Positions 1-5,206 of a stretch of 6,431 nucleotides of DNA are shown piece after piece. The DNA is from Anaerolineae bacterium (lineage in GTDB: Bacteria > Chloroflexota > Anaerolineae > CG2-30-64-16). Each line of letters starts with the position of its first letter. Position 1 is the first letter of the stretch. The notes beneath the pieces were generated by a model. The model worked only from the letters and a program-made list of their open reading frames with translations. It did not search any database and was not told where the DNA came from. The position numbers and the translations under genes were made by a program. Location of the stretch: positions 1-6,431 of the forward strand of contig JALOOE010000424.1 of NCBI GenBank assembly GCA_025454565.1, read 5' to 3'.

Positions 1-200
1 GGCACGCGGCGGTTCAGGCGGCGGACGAGGAGCGACGCCGCCGCGAGCGGGGCGGCATCCTGCCAGACCAACCGCTGCGCCTGCCAGCCGGTCTGCGCCT
101 TCAGCTCGCCCCAGGCCCAGCTCTGCAGGATGTGTGGCGCTGGCAACGAGCGGAGCAAAGCATCCCACGTTCGCGCGTCAGTGATCTGCCGGATTTCCAC
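1..200 (-). CDS. FemAB-like aminoacyltransferase, N-terminal part (cut by window edge)
   Basis: Only the first 66 codons are inside the window and the gene continues past the left edge. I start it at the GTG at 200-198. An in-frame TGA lies 15 codons upstream with no ATG between, and a good Shine-Dalgarno sequence (GAGGAAG, 206-212) sits 5 bases before the GTG. The protein is a paralogue of the complete gene to its right. Its residues 12-14 (WDA) and 23-26 (HILQ), the following aromatic W-A-x-L/E-LK-x-x-x-GW block, and the A-S-x-L-L-x-R-R-L strand line up with the same blocks in the neighbour, and the two N-termini match in length. The family (COG2348, GNAT-like fold) transfers amino acids from aminoacyl-tRNA to lipid II or peptidoglycan side chains. 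The specific substrate cannot be read here. It is probably co-transcribed with the upstream femAB-like gene, 81 bp away. Confidence 0.8.
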   Translation of the reverse strand, partial: MEIRQITDARTWDALLRSLPAPHILQSWAWGELKAQTGWQAQRLVWQDAAPLAAASLLVRRLNRRV

Positions 201-205
201 GACTG

Positions 206-212
206 CTTCCTC
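206..212 (-). promoter_or_regulatory. Ribosome binding site deciding the GTG start of the left-edge FemAB-like gene
   Basis: On the minus strand GAGGAAG precedes GTG (200-198) by five bases. No ATG is available between the upstream in-frame stop and this point, so the site fixes the start codon. Confidence 0.65.
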
Positions 213-244
213 GTTTCGCGTTAGCGGCTCCCACGTTGCACATC

Positions 245-296
245 AGCACGTTTTACGTTTCACGTTTCACGTTCTAACGTGTCAACGTTCTAACGT
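245..296. repeat. ACGT-rich short tandem array, 8-bp then 7-bp units
   Basis: Read on the minus strand the units are ACGTTAGA, ACGTTGAC, ACGTTAGA (296-273), then ACGTGAA, ACGTGAA, ACGTAAA (272-252), with a decayed ACGTGCT at 251-245. Every unit begins with ACGT, and the period changes from 8 to 7. The array covers the last codons and TGA stop of the complete femAB-like gene and most of the spacer to the next gene. On the plus strand ACGTTCTAACGTG occurs twice, at 269-281 and 285-297. Confidence 0.85.
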
Positions 297-1373
297 GCGA
301 ACGCGCAGCGCAAGCCGATACAGCGCGTAGTCGATGCGCGATAACGGCATATCCCACGCGCCGGTGTAGCGGACGACGCGGCCGCCGAAACCCTGCTTGA
401 AGCGATAGACGCCCCACAGACCGCCTTGCCCCCAACTCTCCGGCTCCAGATAGGCGTCGGGGGTAGCGCCCACTTCATCGGGGATGCCCCACAGATCGTA
501 ACCGGTGCAGCCGCGCGCCCTGGCCCAACGCATCGCGGCCCACTGCGCCGCGTGGTTCGGCATCAGGTTGCGATCTTCGTCGCTCGATGCGCCCCACATA
601 TACCAGGCCAGCTTCCCCAGTGCGAAGACGGCGATCGCAGCCAGCAGCCGCTCTTCGTGCTCGGCGAGCAGCCAGGTCATTTGGGCTGAACCCGACGAAA
701 GACCAACGACCAAAGACGAAGAGGCGAAGAGAGCGGTGGCGGCGGCGTGGTAGGCGGCGTTGTGCACGCCGAAGCCGTCGCGTGCGCCGGTGGCATCCAT
801 CAGCGCCTGGATCGCCGGCAGATCGGCCGCTGTGCCGGCGCGCACGGTGACGCCTTTGCGCTCGGCCAGGCGAATGTTGTAGCGCCACTTTTGTTTCATG
901 CGCGCGAGGATGGCCTCGTCGTCGCCGGTGAGGTCGATGTGGATGGTGCTGAGCGGCTGGACGCGCTGCGCGCTGCGCTGGAAGCCGGCGGCAAGCAATG
1001 TCGCCGCCACCTCCGGCGTGTCGGGCAGCTCCGGCTCGATCTTGAGGATGCCGATGCGCCGTTTCAAGCACGTCTCGCGCAGCACCACGAACAGCGCGCT
1101 GACGTATTCGGGGTTGTCCCAGTCCACCACCGGCCCGCGCGGCACGTAGGCCAGCGTGCCGCCCCACGGCAGCCGCCGCAGAAGCACGCTCGCGCCGCCG
1201 AGCAGCGGCTCCTTCAACGCGGGGCCGGCGCGGAAAGGCACGTAGAGCGAGCCCCAACCGAATGCGGATTTCAGCCGGGCCCACCGGCTGGTTTGCAGGA
1301 TGTGGCCGCTCGGATGTCCGGCGACGTAGGCGTCCCACGCGTTTTCGACGGGGGTGAAGGTCGTGTCAACCAT
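282..1373 (-). CDS. FemAB family peptidoglycan interpeptide-bridge aminoacyltransferase
   Basis: The protein has 363 residues from the ATG at 1373-1371, a usual length for bacterial FemAB/COG2348 proteins with two GNAT-like halves. Seen motifs are: HILQTSRW at 24-31; a hydrophobic strand leading to YVPRGP (76-81); KIEPELP (111-117); the basic RMKQKWRYNIRLAERKG segment (158-174); WYMWGASSDEDRNLMPNHAAQW (257-278, the most family-typical block); YDLWGIPD (292-299); and a C-terminal GVYRFKQGFGG (321-331). By family, such proteins attach amino acids to lipid II side chains at the cytoplasmic membrane face, using aminoacyl-tRNA. An upstream ATG at 1436 is in frame, but I reject it as the start: the chosen start matches the N-terminus of the paralogue, and a TATAAT box lies between the two ATGs. 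Residues about 219-228 are encoded by a heptamer array inserted before the QMTWLLAEHE strand. The last residues and the stop lie in another array. Confidence 0.87.
   Translation of the reverse strand: MVDTTFTPVENAWDAYVAGHPSGHILQTSRWARLKSAFGWGSLYVPFRAGPALKEPLLGGASVLLRRLPWGGTLAYVPRGPVVDWDNPEYVSALFVVLRETCLKRRIGILKIEPELPDTPEVAATLLAAGFQRSAQRVQPLSTIHIDLTGDDEAILARMKQKWRYNIRLAERKGVTVRAGTAADLPAIQALMDATGARDGFGVHNAAYHAAATALFASSSLVVGLSSGSAQMTWLLAEHEERLLAAIAVFALGKLAWYMWGASSDEDRNLMPNHAAQWAAMRWARARGCTGYDLWGIPDEVGATPDAYLEPESWGQGGLWGVYRFKQGFGGRVVRYTGAWDMPLSRIDYALYRLALRVRTLER
690..717. repeat. Four 7-bp units (GTCTTTG type) inside the femAB-like gene
   Basis: On the minus strand the units are GTCTTTG, GTCGTTG, GTCTTTC and GTCGGGT, in register from 717 down to 690, with a possible degenerate unit on the upstream side (718-724). 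They encode the Ser/Val/Gly/Leu-rich run at residues 219-228. That run sits between the helix ending ATALF and the strand QMTWLL, at a likely surface loop between conserved elements. Confidence 0.7.
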
Positions 1374-1382
1374 GATGCGCCG

Positions 1383-1388
1383 ATTATA
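1383..1388 (-). promoter_or_regulatory. -10 box (TATAAT) of the femAB-like gene, probably leaderless
   Basis: The minus strand reads TATAAT at 1388-1383, ending nine bases before the ATG at 1373. Transcription would begin about 7 bases downstream of the box, within two or three bases of the start codon, so the mRNA would have almost no leader. No Shine-Dalgarno sequence is seen before this ATG, which agrees. The -35 region is weak: TTCTGG at a 17-bp spacing is the best I see. Confidence 0.55.
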
Positions 1389-1447
1389 CCCGCGTTTGCC
1401 CGCGTCCAGAAAATGCGATATCGCAAGCGCTGGCATGGCCGCCTGTT

Positions 1448-1475
1448 TTCACATTCCAGCGAGACCTCATATAAT
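1448..1475 (+). promoter_or_regulatory. Sigma-70-type promoter of the FAD oxidoreductase gene
   Basis: TTCACA (1448-1453, five of six bases of the TTGACA consensus) is followed after 16 bp by a perfect TATAAT (1470-1475). The predicted transcription start is near 1482, giving a leader of about 60 nt. The leader contains a small hairpin, CGCGC-CATGGT-GCGCG, near 1487-1503. This promoter is divergent from the femAB promoter, with the two -10 boxes about 80 bp apart. Confidence 0.6.
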
Positions 1476-1531
1476 CACGACCGATGCGCGCCATGGTGCG
1501 CGTGGCACTCGAGGCGCGTGGGTGAGAAACC

Positions 1532-1539
1532 AGGAAGGA
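1532..1539 (+). promoter_or_regulatory. Ribosome binding site of the FAD oxidoreductase gene
   Basis: AGGAAGGA lies four bases before ATG (1544) and seven before the in-frame GTG at 1547. Either codon could be used, with a difference of one residue. Confidence 0.6.
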
Positions 1540-1543
1540 CACG

Positions 1544-2938
1544 ATGGTGACCGGAATACGTCCCACACAGCAGGATGTCGGAGATAACCTGACGCATTGG
1601 AATGTGATTGTCTGCGGCGGCGGCATGTCGGGCGTGTGTGCAGCCACCGCGGCTGCGCGCCTCGGCGCCAAGACGCTGCTGGTCGAGCGCGACGCCAGCC
1701 TGGGCGGCACGATGGCCAACAACCTGGTCGGCCCGATGATGACCTTCCACTCCCCCTCGCAGCAAGTGGTGGGCGGGCTGGCCCAGGAGGTGGTGGACCG
1801 GCTGATTGCGGTCGGCGGCTCGGTGGGCCATATCCTGGACACCTCCGACTATTGCCCGACGATCACGCCGTTTGAGGCAGAGGCGCTCAAGCTGGTTTCG
1901 CAGCGCATGGTGCGCGAGGCCGGCGCCCGCATCCTCTACAACACGTTCATCTCCGATGTGGTGAAGGAGGAGGACACCCTCAAGGGCATCCAGATCACCA
2001 ACAAGGGTGGGGTATCACAACTTTACGCGGACGTTGTGATCGACTGCTCTGGGGATGCCGACGTCGCGTACCTGGCGGGCGCGCCGACTGAAATGGGCCG
2101 CGCGGGCGATGGTCTGGTGCAGCCGCTCACGCTGATGTTCAAGCTGACGCACGTAGACAACGCCGCGCTGCGCGCCTACTCGGCCGAACACCTGCCGGAG
2201 GTGGTGCTTGACGACCGCCAGATCAAGAATTATCTGAACCAGGCATTGAATAAGAATTACGGCTTTGCCGACAAGCTCAAGAAGTACCTCGACGAGGGTA
2301 AGATCATCACCGAGCGCCGCGACATCCTCTTCTTCAACACCATCTACGAGGATGAGGTCAGTGTCAATTCCACGCGGGTCAGTCATGTCAATCCGCTGGA
2401 CCCGTGGGAGCTGAGCGAGGCGGAGAACACTGCGCGCGAGCAGGTCTTTGGGTTGTACGAATTTTTCAGGAAAGAGGTGCCGGGCTTCGCCAACTGCCGG
2501 CTGGGCGCGGTGGGCTTCCGCATCGGCGTACGCGAGTCGCGGCGCATCGTGGGCGAATATGTGCTGACGGCCGCCGACATCCTGAGCCAGCGCCGCTTCC
2601 CGGACGCCATCGCCCGCTCCGCATATCCCATCGACATTCATGCGGTCCAAAAGGACGAAGCGGAGTTCGACTCTTTCGGCTATCGTGGCGAAGTGTACGA
2701 AATCCCCTATCGCTGCCTGGTACCGCTGAACGTGGAACAGCTACTGGTGGCGGGGCGCTCGATCTCGACCACGCACGAGGCGCAAGGCTCGGTGCGCGTG
2801 TCGCCCACCTGCATGGCGTTTGGGCAGGCTGCCGGCACGGCCGCCGTGCTCTCGATGCACGAGGAGGTATCGCCGCGCGCGGTGAATACCACCGCGCTGC
2901 GGGAGCTGCTCGTCAGACAGGGCGCGATCCTCGACTAG
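1544..2938 (+). CDS. FAD-dependent oxidoreductase (FAD_oxidored family)
   Basis: The protein has 464 residues. A Rossmann dinucleotide-binding fold opens it: the strand VIVCGGGMSG (21-30) carries the GxGxxG loop (G25, G27, G30), and the second strand ends in LLVERD with E48 placed to bind the adenosine ribose. It continues with an SLGGTMANN segment and, near residues 165-182, VVIDCSGDADVAYLAGAP, the second FAD-contact motif typical of this group. The C-terminal block contains EIPYRCLVPLNVEQLLVAGR followed by the ISTTHEAQGSVRVSPTC and FGQAAGTAA stretches, a strong signature of the PF12831 family. There is no signal peptide or membrane segment, so the enzyme is probably cytoplasmic. The natural substrate is not known for most of this family and cannot be named here. 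It has its own promoter and is followed by a 130-bp spacer, so it is probably a single-gene unit. Confidence 0.9.
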   Translation: MVTGIRPTQQDVGDNLTHWNVIVCGGGMSGVCAATAAARLGAKTLLVERDASLGGTMANNLVGPMMTFHSPSQQVVGGLAQEVVDRLIAVGGSVGHILDTSDYCPTITPFEAEALKLVSQRMVREAGARILYNTFISDVVKEEDTLKGIQITNKGGVSQLYADVVIDCSGDADVAYLAGAPTEMGRAGDGLVQPLTLMFKLTHVDNAALRAYSAEHLPEVVLDDRQIKNYLNQALNKNYGFADKLKKYLDEGKIITERRDILFFNTIYEDEVSVNSTRVSHVNPLDPWELSEAENTAREQVFGLYEFFRKEVPGFANCRLGAVGFRIGVRESRRIVGEYVLTAADILSQRRFPDAIARSAYPIDIHAVQKDEAEFDSFGYRGEVYEIPYRCLVPLNVEQLLVAGRSISTTHEAQGSVRVSPTCMAFGQAAGTAAVLSMHEEVSPRAVNTTALRELLVRQGAILD

Positions 2939-3068
2939 ATCGGTCGGGACGATCCGGGAGATTTCATCCCCTGACACCCTGATCCCGGCACGCACGATAC
3001 ACTGTGGTATACTCAGGGACGGACGACGTTCTGGCGTTCGGACACACCTATCCTCTCCCTGAGGCAAC
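2939..3068. other. Intergenic region with possible terminator stem and -10 box
   Basis: After the oxidoreductase stop there is a possible stem CCGGGA (2954-2959) / TCCCGG (2983-2988), and a smaller one, GATCG/CGATC, at 2938-2954. Neither is followed by a T run, so an intrinsic terminator is not convincing. TATACT (3008-3013) is a plausible -10 box for the next gene, but no good -35 is seen at 16-18 bp. A perfect 8-bp inverted repeat, CTCAGGGA (3012-3019) and TCCCTGAG (3056-3063), links the -10 box to the ribosome binding site of the next gene. Confidence 0.45.
3008..3013 (+). promoter_or_regulatory. Possible -10 box for the nuclease-like/Tudor gene
   Basis: TATACT matches TATAAT in five of six bases and lies 55 bp before the ATG at 3069. 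The -35 region is poor. Confidence 0.35.
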
Positions 3069-3778
3069 ATGCAAGCGAACCTGGTCAACGGCTGGCGCGA
3101 GGTGCTGGCCCGCATTTTCGACGGCTTCGAGCCCGAGTATGGTCTGACGCCCGACTGGCTGGTCAACCCCGACACGAACCGGCGGCTGAAGCTGGACTAT
3201 TTCTTCCCGGATCTCTCGACCGCGGTGAGATTCGTCGGTCTGGAGGGCACGGCGCGCAAGCAGCGCAAGAGCGACGACGAGGTCATGGCTGAGGAATCTC
3301 GCGAAGAGGCGCGGGCGGCAGTGTGCCGGGCGCACGGCGTGATACTGATCAGCATCGACCCCGACGGCGATCCGCGCACGGCGCTGCGCAACATCGAGAC
3401 GGGGCTGGCGCGCGCCTCCTCGCAACTGGCGCACAGCACGGCCACGCCTCATGCGCAAAAGCAGAAGCTGATGCCGATGCTCAGCCAGGCTCGCCGCCGC
3501 GCCGGCGAGTTCACGACGAAGCTGACCGTGCCGGAGAAACTCAATATCTACGCCGAGATGTGGTGGGATCGACCGCGACGGCCCCTCCCACCAAGCCGGC
3601 GCGTCCTGCTCCGAAGTTCGAGATCGGCATGGAGGTCTACCACGAGCGTTTCGGCCCCGGACTGGTGACTGCGGTGGAACCGGAAGCCGGCGACATCAAG
3701 GTGACGGTGGACTTCGTCCAGGCCGGTGTCCGCACCTTCTACGCCGGGCTGGTCGGTGGCAAGCTGTCGCCGATGTGA
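3069..3778 (+). pseudogene. Frameshifted gene: nuclease-like N-terminal domain plus PcrA/UvrD-type Tudor-like C-terminal domain
   Basis: The frame opened by ATG 3069 (weak Shine-Dalgarno GAGG at 3061-3064) gives a sensible protein to MWWD (164-167, codon 3567-3569). The sense then moves to another frame, which runs to the TGA at 3776-3778. Restoring one missing base at about 3570-3572 yields a single 236-residue protein reading WWDRTATAPP across the join. Residues 41-97 (KLDYFFP, then a hydrophobic strand, FVGLEG, and a helix followed by GVILISIDPDG) resemble a PD-(D/E)XK/DUF559-type alpha-beta core. However, the usual acidic residue on the second strand is R54, with E59 nearby. After a Pro/Ala linker (172-182), residues 184-229 (FEIGMEVYHERFGPGLVTAVE and on) match the small Tudor-like domain at the end of PcrA/UvrD helicases, which contacts RNA polymerase. 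There is no slippery heptamer at the join, so an indel or sequencing error is more likely than programmed frameshifting. The function is unknown. I do not recognise a named family for the whole protein. Confidence 0.65.
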
Positions 3779-4157
3779 TGGCCGGTTTCCACGCTGACGC
3801 CGGGTGAGCATGATCTGAAACACGGTCACTTATCGCGAAGGAAATCCCGGTCTGGGCCGCGTGATCATCCACATGGAGCCGGGCGGCGCATAGGGCGTGT
3901 CAAGAAACAAGTTCCCGTTCTGGCTCGGTCGGAGACCGGCCAGAGCAGGAAGTTATACTTTGACAAGCCCATAGCGAGGCGCAGTGTTCTGGAGACGGAA
4001 GCATCAAGCCTCTGATCGGTAGCAGCGTCGCGGCTTGACGGATCGGCGCAGGTTGTAGTACAAGAAGGTGCGATTCAGGCATCGCGTTCAGGTGATCGTC
4101 GGGAAGGACGAATGACGAACGCTCTCGCATGCGCTTCATCGCACTGTGATCATCACC
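3779..4157. other. Gene-free stretch before the hyp operon
   Basis: No convincing gene lies here. Positions 3819-3890 hold a stop-bounded 23-codon piece that reads like protein (it includes TVTYREGNPGLGRVIIHMEP and ends in TAG), perhaps the tail of a decayed gene. Positions 3893-3970 are a 78-bp palindrome, listed separately. Positions 4107-4120 contain two 7-bp units, GACGAAT and GACGAAC, possibly another repeat remnant. GTGATCATCAC (4146-4156) is a small perfect palindrome directly before the hypA start. I see no clear promoter for hypA and no T-run terminator. Confidence 0.5.
3893..3970. mobile_element. 78-bp imperfect palindrome, possible MITE-like or foldback element
   Basis: The left arm starts GGGCGTGTCAAGAAAC (3893 on) and the right arm, read backwards on the other strand, starts GGGCTTGTCAAAGTAT (3970 back). 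The arms agree through GGGCxTGTCAA, then AAxTTCCxGxTCTGGC, then CGGTC. They meet at a three-base GGA loop (3931-3933) and are each 37-38 nt long. TA dinucleotides lie at or near both outer ends (3891-3892 and 3972-3973), as for elements that insert at TA, but the spacing on the right is off by one base. There is no coding capacity. It could instead be an RNA hairpin such as a terminator or a REP-type element. The right arm is followed by no T run, which makes a terminator less likely. Confidence 0.45.
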
Positions 4158-4508
4158 GTGCATGAACTCGCCGTAACACAAGGCATCCTCGATGTGACGC
4201 TGGACGCCGCCAACAAGGCCGGTGCCCGGCGCATCATCGCGATCGATCTGGTCATCGGCGAGCTGAGCGGCATGGTTGACGACTCGATCCAGTTCTATTT
4301 CGACTTTCTGAGCCGCGATACCTTGGCTGAAAATGCAGCGCTGCGCTTCCGACGCGAGCCGGCTATCGTAGGTTGCTGGGATTGCGGCGGCAAGTTCGAG
4401 GCAAGCGCGCCGCTTTCGCCGGTCTGTCCGCAGTGTGGCGGCGCCAGATTGCAGGTGACGGGCGGGCGAGAATTTCGAGTGGAGAGTATTGAGGTAGCCG
4501 AATCATGA
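4158..4508 (+). CDS. hypA: Hydrogenase nickel-incorporation protein HypA
   Basis: The protein has 116 residues, the normal HypA length. HypA is a small metallochaperone that hands nickel, with HypB, to the large subunit of [NiFe]-hydrogenase, and in some bacteria to urease. From the GTG at 4158 the protein begins MHELAVTQGILD, the canonical N-terminus, in which Met1 and His2 take part in nickel binding. The in-frame GTG at 4146 would add four residues and bury that site, so I reject it. The ATG at 4162 is in the wrong frame. The zinc-binding site is visible as C73-x2-C76 and C90-x2-C93. No Shine-Dalgarno sequence is seen upstream. The stop codon overlaps the hypB ATG as ATGA (4505-4508), so translation of the two is probably coupled. 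Confidence 0.95.
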   Translation: MHELAVTQGILDVTLDAANKAGARRIIAIDLVIGELSGMVDDSIQFYFDFLSRDTLAENAALRFRREPAIVGCWDCGGKFEASAPLSPVCPQCGGARLQVTGGREFRVESIEVAES

Positions 4509-5158
4509 GAGTGCCCGTTGTACGCGATATTTTAAGCGCCAACGACCGGATCGCGCGGGAAAACCGTGACACATTTGCCGCGACGCGAACATTCGTGGTC
4601 AACCTGATGGCTTCGCCCGGCGCGGGCAAGACGAGCCTGATCCTGGCAACCGCAGCACGCCTGCCGCAGGACGTGCGGCCCGGGGTCGTCGAAGGCGACC
4701 TGGCCTCACGCATCGACGCCGACACGGTCGCCGCCCGCGGCATCCCCGTCGTCCAGATCAACACCGGCGGCAATTGCCACCTCGACGCGCCGATGATCCG
4801 CGCCAGCCTCGGCGAGCTGCCGCTGCCGGATATCGATCTGCTCTTCATCGAGAACGTCGGCAACCTGGTGTGCCCGGCCGAATTCGACCTGGGCGCCGAC
4901 CTGGCGCTGGTGGTTGCCAGCACACCGGAGGGTCACGACAAGCCGTACAAGTATCCCGGCATGTTTGCGGCGGCGGATGTTGTGCTGCTGAATAAGGCTG
5001 ACGTGGCGCCGGTCTTCGACTTCGACCTGGACCTCTTCCGCCGCGGTGTGCAGATGGTCAACCCCGGCGCGCCGCTGTTCATCGTTTCGTGCAAGACGGG
5101 CGCGGGCATGGATGACTGGGTGGCGTGGCTGGTTGCTGAGTGCAAGGTTGAAAGGTGA
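4505..5158 (+). CDS. hypB: Hydrogenase maturation GTPase HypB
   Basis: The protein has 217 residues. HypB is a SIMIBI-class GTPase that works with HypA to insert nickel into [NiFe]-hydrogenase. Visible motifs are the P-loop SPGAGKTS (37-44), EGDLASRID (63-71), the metal-binding GGNCHLDAP segment with C91 and H92, ENVGNLVCPAEFDLG (116-130) with C123 as a further metal ligand at the dimer interface, the G4 motif NKAD (163-166), and SCKTG (195-199) as G5. The His-rich or CxxCGC N-terminal nickel-storage extensions found in some HypB proteins are absent, so this is the short form. The start overlaps the hypA stop. The last codons (KVER) and the TGA at 5156-5158 lie in a heptamer array that continues into hypF. 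Confidence 0.96.
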   Translation: MRVPVVRDILSANDRIARENRDTFAATRTFVVNLMASPGAGKTSLILATAARLPQDVRPGVVEGDLASRIDADTVAARGIPVVQINTGGNCHLDAPMIRASLGELPLPDIDLLFIENVGNLVCPAEFDLGADLALVVASTPEGHDKPYKYPGMFAAADVVLLNKADVAPVFDFDLDLFRRGVQMVNPGAPLFIVSCKTGAGMDDWVAWLVAECKVER

Positions 5159-5206
5159 AGGTTGAAGGAGGGCCGGTGAACCTTCAACCTTCGACCTGGA
5201 ACCTGC
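5144..5206. repeat. Nine 7-bp units spanning the hypB-hypF junction
   Basis: In register from 5144 the units are AAGGTTG, AAAGGTG, AAGGTTG, AAGGAGG, GCCGGTG, AACCTTC, AACCTTC, GACCTGG and AACCTGC, ending at 5206. The right half is close to the reverse complement of the left half, so the array can fold: GAAGGTTGAAGG (5157-5168) pairs perfectly with CCTTCAACCTTC (5181-5192) across a 12-nt loop. The array encodes the last residues and stop codon of HypB. One unit forms the hypF Shine-Dalgarno sequence, the next ends in the hypF GTG, and the rest encode NLQPSTWNL. Confidence 0.85.
5165..5171 (+). promoter_or_regulatory. Shine-Dalgarno sequence of hypF inside the heptamer array
   Basis: AAGGAGG is a near-perfect anti-16S match, four bases before GTG (5176-5178). 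Its first four bases are in the stem and the last three in the loop of the predicted 5157-5192 hairpin, so folding could affect hypF translation. Confidence 0.6.

Noticed and set aside
1374..1436. Extended femAB N-terminus from ATG 1436
   Set aside because: The extra 21 residues have no counterpart in the adjacent paralogue and would overlap the TATAAT box.
747..1550. 267-codon plus-strand frame opposite femAB
   Set aside because: It is antisense to a recognised gene, has low-complexity Arg/Ala/Gly/His composition, and runs through the divergent promoter region. It arises from high-GC codon bias.
2938..2988. Intrinsic terminator after the oxidoreductase gene
   Set aside because: The stems are short and no T run follows.
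3960..3988. TTGACA at 3960-3965 as a -35 box
   Set aside because: No -10-like sequence occurs 16-18 bp downstream, and the hexamer is explained by the palindrome arm.
4003..4071. Minus-strand peptide resembling a transposase end (RTFLYYNLRRSVKP)
   Set aside because: It is too short, with a stop just upstream and no catalytic residues. It is not enough to call an insertion sequence.
3900..4181. 93-codon minus-strand frame before hypA
   Set aside because: It has no motif and no ribosome binding site, crosses the palindrome, and overlaps the hypA start.
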